Source of the DNA: Fidelibacterota bacterium
GTDB lineage: Bacteria; Marinisomatota; Marinisomatia; Marinisomatales; UBA1611
Length of the DNA stretch: 21,800 nucleotides
NCBI GenBank assembly: GCA_002722105.1
Contig: PBKF01000005.1
Location: forward strand, 38,947-60,746
Direction of reading: 5' to 3'
The first letter of the stretch is position 1. The number at the start of each line of letters is the position of its first letter. Position numbers and translations under genes: made by a program. Shown piece after piece: positions 1 to 8,875 of this stretch. The notes beneath the pieces were generated by a model. It saw only the letters and a list, made by a program, of their open reading frames with translations, did no database searches and was not told the DNA's origin.

Positions 1-1499
1 ATAGAAGTGGTCAAATTAGAAGAAATTTTCAAATTGTTTCCTATTCTATACTCTCCACCAAAATATCCGAGACTATGTGTTTGTGGAGCATAAATTAGTC
101 GAAATGGACTGTATCTATCCTGATTATTTTCTTGACTTATGTCACCGGTAATATATTTATAATAGATTCGCCCTTTATTTGAAATTTTCCGGGCATATTT
201 TCCATTCTCATTATACTCAAAGGTTACTGTATATCTCAATGAATCAGATGATATTTGTTCTGGATAATATTCAAAAATATCATTCTTTTTGATATAATCA
301 CCTTTATCATTTAAAACTGCCGTACTTATCTTTATTTTTCCGGCATCTAATACATTCAACGAATCCTTTATACTACCGCTCCAATTCATGCCATTGAATT
401 CATCAGATTCTCTAAAGTATCCATAGCTAAATAAGCCTTTACCACCAAAATTCTTTTTCATGGATCCGCCAATAAATTCTTTTTGATATTCAAAATTGGA
501 ATATTGGTATTCCACAAATATATCAGAATCAGAATGGATTAAGGTTTTAGGTGTAAACTGAATTTCACCTGATGAATAATCAATAATATAATCTTGATTT
601 TGACCTCTTATACAATTTTTACCATTCACCCAAACTTTCTCAGTACCAGATAGAATTATAATTTCCCTGTTCCCATCTTTCCCAGTTAACTGATACGGCC
701 CTTGATCAGCATCCCTGCCTTTAAACTCCATGGATTTAAAATTCCCTTTTGAATTAGCAAACACTCCAGCACCAGTCCAGTTATTTATATTAAAACTATT
801 TTTTAAACCTATCAACTTTCTATCAATTTTTTGTTTTTTATTTAAATTATTTTCAAAAAATATATCACCTGCATCTACTGTATAATTAGGATGAGTCACT
901 TTAAGATAAACTAGGTCTATTTCTTCCAATTCTCTTGTAGTACCTTCAGGTTGTATTGTTAACTCCTGATCTGTTAGTACACCACTGACAATCAAATTTT
1001 CTGTCAACTTCCCATTCAACTGCATTTGAAGGCCCCCAGTAAAATCAGAGCCTCCTAGTGGTGAAATAGTTAATTGGCGATAGATATTCCCTGATGAAAA
1101 GAGATTGGACTCGGTGTTATTTTTAGGTTTAGAAAATGATGATACTTCTTGGTTTAATTGAGTTATTTTTGTGCCAAGAGCAGGTAAGGTTTTCCACTTT
1201 GGACCAACAGAAATTGGTAAACCTTTATTTAAATAATCGTAGTGGACAACAATGGGAAAATCATATTTGGAATCAGAAAGTGTTATTATCCCTTCAATAG
1301 ATTGAATCGATTCAATAGTTAATGATTCACCTAAATAATCTACTTTAACAGATGATTCTAGTATAAAACTATTACTTAATTGAATCGTATTTCCTACCCC
1401 AACCTGAAAAATAGTATCTACTGTAGAAGATACTTGTGCAATAATTGCACAATTACATAATAAATAAAGGCCATAAAGCAGCCTAATTTTATTTGACAT
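1..1499 (-). CDS. Large secreted/outer-membrane surface protein, N-terminal part (cut by window edge)
   Basis: An open frame of 499 codons starts at the ATG at 1499 and runs off the left edge without a stop. Residues 1-22 form a signal peptide (K4 and R6, a hydrophobic core, then a likely cut after AQ). Around residues 36-90 is a small beta domain that begins GNTIQLSNSFI. From about residue 138 there is a long beta-rich region with a TDQ..IQPEG motif near 176-186. A second copy of the small-domain theme lies at about 282-334 (LSGTEKVWVNG, then DYIIDYSSGEIQFTP, ending VEYQYS). I recall this layout from very large (around 1000 residues) unnamed surface or outer-membrane proteins of FCB bacteria; that is memory, not a search. 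The ATG overlaps the end of the upstream gene by 11 bases, so the two are probably translationally coupled. The function is unknown. An outer-membrane barrel or adhesin role is inference, because the C-terminus is not visible. Confidence 0.8.
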   Translation of the reverse strand, partial: MSNKIRLLYGLYLLCNCAIIAQVSSTVDTIFQVGVGNTIQLSNSFILESSVKVDYLGESLTIESIQSIEGIITLSDSKYDFPIVVHYDYLNKGLPISVGPKWKTLPALGTKITQLNQEVSSFSKPKNNTESNLFSSGNIYRQLTISPLGGSDFTGGLQMQLNGKLTENLIVSGVLTDQELTIQPEGTTRELEEIDLVYLKVTHPNYTVDAGDIFFENNLNKKQKIDRKLIGLKNSFNINNWTGAGVFANSKGNFKSMEFKGRDADQGPYQLTGKDGNREIIILSGTEKVWVNGKNCIRGQNQDYIIDYSSGEIQFTPKTLIHSDSDIFVEYQYSNFEYQKEFIGGSMKKNFGGKGLFSYGYFRESDEFNGMNWSGSIKDSLNVLDAGKIKISTAVLNDKGDYIKKNDIFEYYPEQISSDSLRYTVTFEYNENGKYARKISNKGRIYYKYITGDISQENNQDRYSPFRLIYAPQTHSLGYFGGEYRIGNNLKISSNLTTS

Positions 1500-2316
1500 C
1501 AAGAACTAGTATATGATCCTTTGATAAAACTGCAATGGAACGATTTAAGGATACCATATCTACTATAGGAAGGCTTGCACCTGGTATTATTACATGATCC
1601 CGTGTTTGAATTGAAATACCAACACCATTTTGATTAAAAATAAACCAATCATCACGTAAAGGGATTAAAAAGGTTGGATCTTCTAACAGTGCTGTTAATG
1701 AAATTTTTATTTGTCCATTTCTATTAAAAAAATGAATACTCCCATTGCATTCCAATATGGCAATCTCACCATCCTGGTTTATTTCCATCTTTTGCATACA
1801 AAAAGCTGGTGAAAATTCCTTTGATAAATTTATAAATGGTGTCTGATACATTTCTCCATTGTCAAAAATATAGATACAATTGTAAGTCCTAGTATAAAGG
1901 AATAGTCTTCCCCATGGGTCTATAGCGACGTTTTCAGGGAAAATACGTTGATTCAATGTAATATTACGTATGGTATTTAAATGATAATCTAGAATAATAA
2001 TTTCATTTTCTAATCGGTCTACAACTTTAATTCCCTGCGGTGACATACCTATCCAAACTAAATCGCCAAAATGAAAACGCTTTTGCCCTAATCCGCTTGA
2101 TAAATTCATTTCACCAAATGGATCTAGTGCTATCAATTCCCTTTTTTTTTCATCCAATAATAAAAAGTGGTTTGTAATTGACCAACTCAATTTGGATGGT
2201 TCTAAATCTAAAAGGTTCAGTTTTTCAGGAAACGGCCGAAATTCGGTGATATAAAGATTAACCTGCCCAAAAATCGGTGTTAAACATAAAATTAGTATAA
2301 TAAAAACAATAAGCAG
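1489..2316 (-). CDS. Secreted beta-propeller-like protein with apparent CTG start
   Basis: The coding frame gives about 275 residues. Its body has repeated short beta motifs typical of NHL/propeller folds, such as GDLVWIGMSPQGIKVVD, ENVAIDPWGRLFLYT, MEINQDGEIAIL and a closing IAVLSKDHILVLDVK. The only ATG/GTG/TTG near the start is a TTG at 2190, which would give 233 residues without a signal peptide. The same frame continues upstream for 42 more codons. These encode a convincing hydrophobic export signal ending IFGQ, then VNLYITEFRPFPEKLNLLDL. The upstream limit is an in-frame TAG at 2362-2364. A CTG at 2314-2316 sits 7 bases after a GGAG (2324-2327) that overlaps the lgt stop, so I choose CTG. 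The signal lacks basic n-region residues, which is unusual. It lies downstream of lgt and overlaps the large surface protein gene, so it probably acts outside the inner membrane. The exact role is unknown. Confidence 0.75.
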   Translation of the reverse strand: MLIVFIILILCLTPIFGQVNLYITEFRPFPEKLNLLDLEPSKLSWSITNHFLLLDEKKRELIALDPFGEMNLSSGLGQKRFHFGDLVWIGMSPQGIKVVDRLENEIIILDYHLNTIRNITLNQRIFPENVAIDPWGRLFLYTRTYNCIYIFDNGEMYQTPFINLSKEFSPAFCMQKMEINQDGEIAILECNGSIHFFNRNGQIKISLTALLEDPTFLIPLRDDWFIFNQNGVGISIQTRDHVIIPGASLPIVDMVSLNRSIAVLSKDHILVLDVK

Positions 2317-2320
2317 GTTA

Positions 2321-3127
2321 TTACTCCATATCTGATAAAGGATAAAGCAGAAAATAAGAACCTATAATAATCATAATTATTGAAATTATTTGGGAGCCTG
2401 AAAAGATATCGAATAAGTATTTTTCATTCGTTCGAATAAACTCGACTGCGAATCTTTCAACTCCAGCCAAGATTAAATAAAGGAAGAAAAGACTACCTGT
2501 TACTTTTATAGTAGAACGTTTGAACCAGAGAAAGAAAAATAATGAAATACACGTAACAGATTCATATATCTGTGTAGGATGAACTTTAAGTAAACCAGAT
2601 TCAAAATCAGAAATATCTATCCAAGGATAATACAATCCAAAAACACTGGAGGTTGATGGTGGAAGCCCATTGGGAAATGCTATTGCCCAAGGTAAATTAC
2701 TAGGAATTCCATAATCGTCACCCACAAGAAAACAACCAATCCTACCTATTCCATATCCTAAAATTAAAAGTGGTGCAACAATATCCGCGAATTTCAACCA
2801 AGGCAGTCCATTTTTTCGTAACAGTATAGTTACAGCCAATGTGCCACCCATTAAACCACCAAGGAAAACTAACCCAGAACCACTAAATATCATCCCAATA
2901 GGATCTTCGATTACTTGGCCTAGGTTTTCCAATAAATAATATATTTTAGATCCAAATATACCACCGACAGCTGCCCAAAATACCATATCTGACGCTAATT
3001 TATCATCGTGGCCCAACCGCTTCAAATCATGGTGTAATAGAAAATAACATGTATAAAATGCTACTACCAACATGAAGCCATATGAGTATATTTTTATAGG
3101 ACCTATTTCAAATAAGACTGGAAACAT
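2321..3127 (-). CDS. lgt: Phosphatidylglycerol--prolipoprotein diacylglyceryl transferase
   Basis: Lgt moves a diacylglyceryl group from phosphatidylglycerol to the lipobox cysteine of prolipoproteins, the first step of lipoprotein maturation in the inner membrane. The 268-residue product is a multi-pass membrane protein. It begins MFPVLFEIGPIKIYSYG, typical for the family. The Lgt signature region is GRIGCFLVGDDYG at about 128-140, with R129 matching the essential Arg143 of E. coli. VHPTQIYES and ERFAVEFIR follow in the usual order. The position of E. coli His103 (in FHGG) appears to be leucine here (VFLGG), a site that varies among phyla. The frame can be extended nine codons upstream, but the ATG at 3127 is the family start and overlaps the upstream stop as TAATG. 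The LptE-like lipoprotein in this window is a possible client. Confidence 0.95.
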   Translation of the reverse strand: MFPVLFEIGPIKIYSYGFMLVVAFYTCYFLLHHDLKRLGHDDKLASDMVFWAAVGGIFGSKIYYLLENLGQVIEDPIGMIFSGSGLVFLGGLMGGTLAVTILLRKNGLPWLKFADIVAPLLILGYGIGRIGCFLVGDDYGIPSNLPWAIAFPNGLPPSTSSVFGLYYPWIDISDFESGLLKVHPTQIYESVTCISLFFFLWFKRSTIKVTGSLFFLYLILAGVERFAVEFIRTNEKYLFDIFSGSQIISIIMIIIGSYFLLYPLSDME

Positions 3128-3936
3128 TAGATTTTCTCTCCGCATTTCGGACAATATTTGTCATTGGAATTTAATTTTTGTTCACAATTTGAACAGTTTA
3201 AAGATTTTACACTACTATTCATTATTACGATGGCAATTATAAAACTTATAACTCCTAAGGCAAAAAGTGGTTCCCATATATAAAGTTTATGGCGTCTAAT
3301 CCGTTTTACAGGGTTTTGTGGGAGTTTTTTCTGCTCAGAAATGGACATTAATTCTTGTAAAGCGTCTCTCGTGGTTATACCTAGTGGATTTTCATAAGAA
3401 ATTTTAATAAGACGATTTGATCCAGCCGGTATATTGTCTAGTTCAACAAAATAAGTAGTTTGCCCGTTAGAATCACTAGATTTCTGACCATCAAATCCTA
3501 TATATCTGAATTTTTCTGCTGCCAGTGGTTTCTGAATTTCTAAATTTAAATTGGTTACTTGTTGGGAGAAAGAAAGATTATACTCAAACTCTCTTGGTCC
3601 TGGTTTTGAAAAAGGTGATGAATTGATCATATATGCAAATTCAACTAAATCAGGAGATATTTCCACCCAAGTTTTCCCATCAATAGTTATTGTTGGAATC
3701 ACATAAAAATTAATTTGATTATTAGGAAGTGTCTCGATTTTAGAAACACTATCCACATCATCAGGTACTGAAAAATATATTGGTGATTTTTGATCTTTAA
3801 TTCCACGCTGAGCAGTAAATAAGATGGTTACAAGATTTTGGTCATATTCTGGTATTATAGAAAGTCTTCCATTAGTGATTTCCCCATTTGTGATTTTAAC
3901 CAAAATAAAGAATAGATATATTAAACGAAGTCTCAT
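3127..3936 (-). CDS. Signal-peptide membrane protein with C-terminal zinc ribbon
   Basis: The product has 269 residues. An N-terminal signal (MRLRLIYLFFILVKITNG) is followed by a beta-rich extracytoplasmic domain of about 190 residues, with an immunoglobulin-like or peptidase-regulatory feel and no motif I can name. A basic stretch (RIRRHK, about 214-219) and one transmembrane helix (about 222-242) come next. The tail is short and has a CxxC-x10-CxxC zinc ribbon (C248, C251, C262, C265). The topology implied is domain outside, ribbon in the cytoplasm. It is the third gene after lepA, 22 bases behind the CPBP protease gene and overlapping lgt by one base. I do not recognise the family. A sensor, scaffold or assembly role that passes a signal across the membrane is only a guess. 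Confidence 0.8.
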   Translation of the reverse strand: MRLRLIYLFFILVKITNGEITNGRLSIIPEYDQNLVTILFTAQRGIKDQKSPIYFSVPDDVDSVSKIETLPNNQINFYVIPTITIDGKTWVEISPDLVEFAYMINSSPFSKPGPREFEYNLSFSQQVTNLNLEIQKPLAAEKFRYIGFDGQKSSDSNGQTTYFVELDNIPAGSNRLIKISYENPLGITTRDALQELMSISEQKKLPQNPVKRIRRHKLYIWEPLFALGVISFIIAIVIMNSSVKSLNCSNCEQKLNSNDKYCPKCGEKI

Positions 3937-3958
3937 TGTTAAATTTAAAAAGATTTAC

Positions 3959-4669
3959 TTATTCAGTTGTTATTCTTGTAAGAACAATAAGATCATATAT
4001 AGCATGGGACCAGGCAGTAATCCCAAAGCCCCTGAAAAAATAGATAGTCCCTAAAATAATCCCCGCCAAAAACCGGATCATAAAAATATTGAAAGAGAAA
4101 TAATCACCATACTCACCGATAAAATGAAAATAAGAAAAGATTCCTGCGGAAAAAACCATTGCCATCCATTTTCTCATTTTATGTGACCACTGAAAGATGA
4201 AACCAAATATTGCAGAAACCCCTGCTATCAATAATACTCTGAAAAGGAATTCTTCATAAATACCTGCTCCCACTGCAAGGGTGACCTGTTGAATCAATCT
4301 AAAACCAGTTGGATTCATAAGTAGCAAGTATACATTTGCCATAAAATAATAGATTAAAATAGACCAAAATATACTTTCTCCTATCATCAATAAAAGATAA
4401 TCGCCGTGAATGGCTGTATTTTCCCAATATTTTCTATGGAGTATAAACGTAATTATAAAACCTGAAAAAAATATTGCTCCAATCCAATGATGCCCATGGA
4501 CACCAAATATTTCTAATATTTGCCTCATTAAAGCATCTGCTCCATTCCGCATAACCATCATTTCATCAGACGTTGAAATAATGATTCCTATCTCGTAGAT
4601 AAGAAACAATGGGATTGTAAACAAAAAACTATACAGCGGAGAACGGGTGGATCGCCAATAGGAATGCAT
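3959..4669 (-). CDS. CPBP-family intramembrane metalloprotease
   Basis: The product is a multi-pass membrane protein of 236 residues carrying the four conserved CPBP/Abi (PF02517) elements. These are EEFLFR (E139, E140, R144), a glutamate/phenylalanine-rich stretch ending FSYFH (H182), and HAIYD (H222, D226). The family includes the eukaryotic CAAX prenyl protease Rce1. Bacterial members are often tied to bacteriocin self-immunity or membrane protein processing. Nothing here resembles a bacteriocin locus, so the substrate is unknown. The gene begins 4 bases after the lepA stop and precedes the zinc-ribbon and lgt genes, which suggests an envelope or lipoprotein-related job (inference). Confidence 0.88.
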   Translation of the reverse strand: MHSYWRSTRSPLYSFLFTIPLFLIYEIGIIISTSDEMMVMRNGADALMRQILEIFGVHGHHWIGAIFFSGFIITFILHRKYWENTAIHGDYLLLMIGESIFWSILIYYFMANVYLLLMNPTGFRLIQQVTLAVGAGIYEEFLFRVLLIAGVSAIFGFIFQWSHKMRKWMAMVFSAGIFSYFHFIGEYGDYFSFNIFMIRFLAGIILGTIYFFRGFGITAWSHAIYDLIVLTRITTE

Positions 4670-4673
4670 TGAA

Positions 4674-6476
4674 TTAATCGGAATCTACTTGTAAAACTGC
4701 CAAAAGTGCTTCTTGCGGTACTTCTACTTTACCAATCATTTTCATTCGCTTTTTACCTTTTTTTTGTTTTTCCCACAATTTTCTTTTTCTAGTGATATCG
4801 CCACCATAGCATTTTGCAGTAACATTCTTCTTTAATGCTCTAACAGTCGTTCTGGCAATGATCCGGTTATTTATGGCAGCTTGAATTGCAACTTCAAACA
4901 TTTGCCTTGGGATCAGTTCTTTTAATTTTGAACAAAGGGCCACGCCACGGTGATATGCATCATCACTATGGCATATAATAGATAAAGCATCTACAGGTTC
5001 ACCATGAATTAAAATATCAAGTTTTTGAAGTTGTGATTTTTCAAATTCTTTGAATTCATAATCAAAAGATGCATATCCACTTGATAATGATTTCAGTTTA
5101 TCATAAAAATCAAAAATAATTTCACCTAGAGGTAAATCATAATGAAGTACAGCTTTTTCAGGTGATAAATATTGAGTATTCTTATAAGATCCTCGCTTTT
5201 TTTGACAGAGTGTCATTATGCTGCCAATGTATTCTTTGGGTGTTAATATTTCAGCAGCAACAATTGGTTCAAAAATTGAATTAATTTCTCCAATAGGCGG
5301 CATTTTTGCAGGTGTATCTACCTTAATTATCTCTTCATTCCGAAATAATACTTCATATATAACATTTGGAGTTGTTGTCACTAAATCCAAGTCGAATTCC
5401 CGCTCCAATCGTTCTTGGATAATTTCCATATGTAATAATCCTAAAAATCCGCATCGAAATCCAAAACCTAATGCTTCACTGGTTTCTGGAGTGAATTCAA
5501 GGGAAGCATCATTTAACTGAAGTTTTTCCAAAGCTTGCCTTAGTTGATCATAATCATCCGCATCTGCAGGATAAAGACCTGAAAAAACCATGGGTTTAAC
5601 TTTTTTATATCCAGGAAGCTGTTTATCGGCTGTATTTTCTTTTGTAGTAATTGTATCTCCTGGTTCGATATGACCCATATCCCGAATACTAGCAACTATA
5701 TATCCCACATCACCAGAACGTAATTCTGTTGATTTAATTTTATCTAAGACAAAGTGTCCAGTTTCAGTAATCTCATATTCTATTCCGTGAGCAAAAAATT
5801 GAGCAGTCATTCCAGGTTTTAAAATACCGTCAAATACACGGATATAAGGAATGGCACCCTTGTAATTATCGTACATAGAATCAAATATCAATGCTCGACT
5901 TTGGTCATTTGCATTATCCTTTGGCGGATCAATCCTATCGATTATAGCTTTTAAAATATTTTGGATACCTTTACCACTCTTAGCACTTGCTTCAATAATC
6001 TCACTTTCATCACAACCAATTAATTCCATGATTTGAATTTTTACATCTTCTACCATAGCTGATTGAAGATCCACCTTGTTTATTATCGGAATTAGGGCAA
6101 GATTATTTTCAATTGCTAGATATGTATTTGAAACAGTCTGTGCCTCAACACCTTGAGCTGCATCTACTAATAACAATGCCCCTTCACAAGCTGCTAAAGA
6201 TCTAGACACTTCATAAGAAAAATCAACGTGTCCTGGAGTATCAATTAAATTTAAAACATAAGTAACACCATCTTTATGTTTATACTCCATTCTAATCGGA
6301 TGACTTTTTATTGTAATTCCACGCTCTCTTTCCAAATCCATGCTATCCAAAACCTGGGCTTTCATTTTTTTTTGGGATAATGTATCTGTTTCTTCTAAAA
6401 GGCGATCAGCCAGAGTTGATTTGCCATGATCAATATGAGCAATAATACAAAAATTGCGGATATATACTGTTTTCAT
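4674..6476 (-). CDS. lepA: Elongation factor 4 (LepA)
   Basis: LepA is a ribosome-binding GTPase linked to initiation and to translation under stress. The product is 600 residues, the usual length. The GTPase motifs are all present: AHIDHGKST (13-21), RERGITI, DTPGH, NKVD and SAK. They are followed by the EF-G-like domains II, III and V and the LepA-specific C-terminus ([11 protein letters not shown], then [17 protein letters not shown] near the end). The start ATG (MKTVYIRNF) is the family start. It lies 49 bases downstream of the frameshifted cupin and only 4 bases before the CPBP gene, so it probably opens a transcript running into lgt and the surface genes. Confidence 0.98.
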   Translation of the reverse strand: MKTVYIRNFCIIAHIDHGKSTLADRLLEETDTLSQKKMKAQVLDSMDLERERGITIKSHPIRMEYKHKDGVTYVLNLIDTPGHVDFSYEVSRSLAACEGALLLVDAAQGVEAQTVSNTYLAIENNLALIPIINKVDLQSAMVEDVKIQIMELIGCDESEIIEASAKSGKGIQNILKAIIDRIDPPKDNANDQSRALIFDSMYDNYKGAIPYIRVFDGILKPGMTAQFFAHGIEYEITETGHFVLDKIKSTELRSGDVGYIVASIRDMGHIEPGDTITTKENTADKQLPGYKKVKPMVFSGLYPADADDYDQLRQALEKLQLNDASLEFTPETSEALGFGFRCGFLGLLHMEIIQERLEREFDLDLVTTTPNVIYEVLFRNEEIIKVDTPAKMPPIGEINSIFEPIVAAEILTPKEYIGSIMTLCQKKRGSYKNTQYLSPEKAVLHYDLPLGEIIFDFYDKLKSLSSGYASFDYEFKEFEKSQLQKLDILIHGEPVDALSIICHSDDAYHRGVALCSKLKELIPRQMFEVAIQAAINNRIIARTTVRALKKNVTAKCYGGDITRKRKLWEKQKKGKKRMKMIGKVEVPQEALLAVLQVDSD

Positions 6477-6525
6477 CCGAAGAAATTACGGAGTTAAATG
6501 TGGTGTTTATAGATACAAAATCTGA

Positions 6526-6814
6526 TTATCCAAATGAATGATATTTCCGCACTGGCTTTAAAACATTCCAATGGCAGGATAATCCTCTAGGGAAAATCAC
6601 ATAGTCACCAGAGTGAATGGTAACTCTTTCAGTTTCTGTAGTGACTATAATTGCTCCTTCTAGGATTAAGCATGTTTCCTTTTGTCCATAAGTCCATGGA
6701 AATTCAGATATTTCGCAAGACCAGATCGGCCAAGATTCAATATTTTTTTTCTATTATTTTATCTTTGGTCAGTTGGTAAATAGATATTGTAACTTTAGAA
6801 TTACTTTTTGACAC
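6526..6814 (-). pseudogene. Cupin_3 (DUF861-like) small protein, frame broken in an A8 tract
   Basis: Two adjacent frames together encode a single small cupin of about 95 residues. The first frame runs from a GTG at 6814 (VSKSNSKVTIS..., then TKDKIIEK) to a stop just after an 8-base A run (plus-strand T8 at 6743-6750). The next frame carries the rest: IESWPIWSCEISEFPWTYG, LILEGAIIVTTE, IHSGDYVIFPRGLSCHW and VRKYHSF, then TAA at 6526-6528. Removing one A from the run joins them exactly (288 bases). The pattern is typical of the short single-domain cupins with the SWPIW opening and FPRGLSCHW metal-site strand. The second frame has no start codon of its own. It could be a homopolymer sequencing error, a real pseudogene or slippage. 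It lies 25 bases after the small secreted protein gene and before lepA. No substrate is known. Confidence 0.82.
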
Positions 6815-6839
6815 AAAATTAAAAATAGATATAAAAGTA

Positions 6840-7265
6840 TTATTGATACTTTTGCTGAGCCCTAAGTAATCTTACGTTTGCTGTTCTTTGTTCACCATCC
6901 TGCATTAAGGATACTACTCGCAATGCTTCTAATACAGGTATATTTAAATTATCAGAGTTTGTATAAAATGCGTCCATGTGTAAAGCTATAATTTTCAAAT
7001 TATAGCCAACTTCTTTTGATCGATATTCATCTGCAATATCATAAAACCTCTCAATATAATATGGTTCTACAAAATTTTCTTCATGAAGAAATTGCTTCCT
7101 TAATTCAGCTTGATGGTGAGCTTTTAATTTGGCAATGGCACCATATGTTCCATTTATAAATGCGATTTTTTCTTCCTGTGAATAACTGCTCCAAAACTCT
7201 GCCGGAGTGGATTCCTGTGCAAAAATACTGGTCAAAATAAATATAATTAAAATTTGATATTTCAT
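6840..7265 (-). CDS. Small secreted protein of unknown function
   Basis: The product has 141 residues with a clear signal peptide (MKYQILIIFILTSIFAQ, likely cut near AQ). The mature part is mostly helical and charged, with a WSSYSQEEKIAFINGTYGAI stretch near 25-44 and no cysteines. I do not recognise the family. The W..YS..EK..FI.G opening loosely resembles several small periplasmic proteins but gives no function. The ATG overlaps the nadE stop as TAATG, so it is co-translated with nadE. It probably acts in the periplasm. Confidence 0.8.
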   Translation of the reverse strand: MKYQILIIFILTSIFAQESTPAEFWSSYSQEEKIAFINGTYGAIAKLKAHHQAELRKQFLHEENFVEPYYIERFYDIADEYRSKEVGYNLKIIALHMDAFYTNSDNLNIPVLEALRVVSLMQDGEQRTANVRLLRAQQKYQ

Positions 7266-8875
7266 TAAAACCGACCCTTATAATGGTTTACAATCGGAAC
7301 ACGCCTTCCCAAACCAAATGCTTTGGAAGAAACCCGAAGTCCTGGCGCAGATTGCCTTCTTTTATATTCATTGAAACGAATTTTTTGATATAATGAATTT
7401 ACTAATTCAGATTCTGCTCCATTTTGAACCAATTCCAATGGTGATTTTCTTTCTTCAACAATTGCATCCACTAATGGACTCACTATATCGTAATCAAATG
7501 GGTCTACCTGGTTTGGAGCTAATTCTGCTGAAGGTGGTTTAAGGATAGAACCTTCAGGAATTCTTTCAGGTTTCTGAGTATTTACCCAATTAGCAATAGC
7601 ATATACATCGGTTTTACTTAAATCAGAAATTACTGCAAGCCCACCACTCATATCTCCATACAAAGTGCAGTATCCTAATGCCAATTCAGTTTTATTCCCT
7701 GTGGATAAAACCATCCAGCCAAATTTATTTGATAGTGCCATAAGCAAATTTCCACGAACACGTGCCTGAATATTTTCTTCAGTAACATTAGATTTTTGTC
7801 TTAAAAAATGAGGATGTAGAACGGTCTCGATTCCTTCCACTGCTTCCTGAATGGGAATTATACGGTAATCAATACCCAATGATTGTGCCAATCCTTTTGC
7901 ATCGGATAAACTGTGGTCGCTAGAATATTTGGAAGGTAGAGAAATACCATGAACATTTTCTGGGCCTAGTGCATCTGCGGCAATTGATGCCACCAAAGCA
8001 CTGTCAATACCCCCTGAAAGCCCTAAGACAGCTTCTTTATGTCCAGTTTTGAAAAAGTAATCTGAGACGCCAAGGCATAAAGCACGATACATCTTCTCTT
8101 CTCGATGTGCAGATTGTATCTCAACCCTTTTATTAGAATTTAAATCTATAGATATAATATCTTCCTTGAAGGGTTTACCTTGTCCTAAACAATTGCCATT
8201 AGCATCGAATGCTAGTGATTCACCATCAAAAATCAATTCATCTTGAGAACCGACCATATTACAATACAAAATTGGTAGTCCTGTTTCTTTTACTTTTTCC
8301 TGAATTAAATCCTTTCTTCTAATTAAACGTCCATCATGATATGGCGATGCAGAAATATTTATCAACACTTCAGCACCCATATTCTTTTGTATTTGACTTA
8401 CTTTACAATCGTATTCATGGTCCCACAAATCTTCACAAATCTGTATACCAATTTTGACATTTTTTCCATTGCAGGGAATGGATATTATCTTTGGAGATTC
8501 TCCACTGGAAAAATATCTATCTTCATCAAATACATCATAGGATGGCAAAAGTATTTTATCAATTACACTTTGTATTTTCCCTTCAAAACAAACTGCAGCA
8601 GAATTGTATAGTTTGTCATCTTTTTTTCTAACGTATCCCAAAATAAGCGGTTTTGACGTATTTGCTGCTATATGACTTACATAAGATAAGTTTTGATCAA
8701 TAAAACCAGGTTCCCACAAAAGATCTTGAGGGGGATAGCCAGTAATAACCATCTCAGGAAATACTATAATATTTGCATTAGACTCTAAGCATTTACTGTA
8801 ATACTTTAGGATAAGATCTGTATTGTTTTTAAGATTACCAACAATGGGATTCACTTGGCAAAGAGTAATTTTCAT
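7265..8875 (-). CDS. nadE: Glutamine-dependent NAD+ synthetase
   Basis: The enzyme makes NAD+ from nicotinic acid adenine dinucleotide, using ATP and ammonia drawn from glutamine. The 536-residue product has two domains. The N-terminal nitrilase-type glutaminase has the E41-K107-C147 triad (FPEMVITGYPP, DKILLP, ICEDLW). The C-terminal synthetase has the PP-loop SGGIDSA at 287-293 and the STGNKTELALGYCTLYGD substrate loop. I take the ATG at 8875, which overlaps the acylphosphatase stop as TGATG. A GTG one codon earlier is possible. With its own glutaminase domain the enzyme does not need free ammonia. Confidence 0.96.
   Translation of the reverse strand: MKITLCQVNPIVGNLKNNTDLILKYYSKCLESNANIIVFPEMVITGYPPQDLLWEPGFIDQNLSYVSHIAANTSKPLILGYVRKKDDKLYNSAAVCFEGKIQSVIDKILLPSYDVFDEDRYFSSGESPKIISIPCNGKNVKIGIQICEDLWDHEYDCKVSQIQKNMGAEVLINISASPYHDGRLIRRKDLIQEKVKETGLPILYCNMVGSQDELIFDGESLAFDANGNCLGQGKPFKEDIISIDLNSNKRVEIQSAHREEKMYRALCLGVSDYFFKTGHKEAVLGLSGGIDSALVASIAADALGPENVHGISLPSKYSSDHSLSDAKGLAQSLGIDYRIIPIQEAVEGIETVLHPHFLRQKSNVTEENIQARVRGNLLMALSNKFGWMVLSTGNKTELALGYCTLYGDMSGGLAVISDLSKTDVYAIANWVNTQKPERIPEGSILKPPSAELAPNQVDPFDYDIVSPLVDAIVEERKSPLELVQNGAESELVNSLYQKIRFNEYKRRQSAPGLRVSSKAFGLGRRVPIVNHYKGRF

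Noticed and set aside
2128..2190. TTG at 2190 as start of the propeller gene
   Set aside because: It cuts off a clear in-frame signal peptide and has no ribosome site; the CTG at 2316 fits better.
3128..3154. Upstream start for lgt (nine extra codons)
   Set aside because: The family starts at MFPVLFEIG, and the ATG at 3127 makes a typical TAATG overlap with the previous gene.
3824..4054. Plus-strand 76-codon open frame
   Set aside because: It runs antisense across the ends of two well-supported minus-strand genes and has no recognisable protein character.
5218..5520. Plus-strand 100-codon open frame inside lepA
   Set aside because: It is antisense to a strongly conserved region of lepA and shows no domain or start signal.
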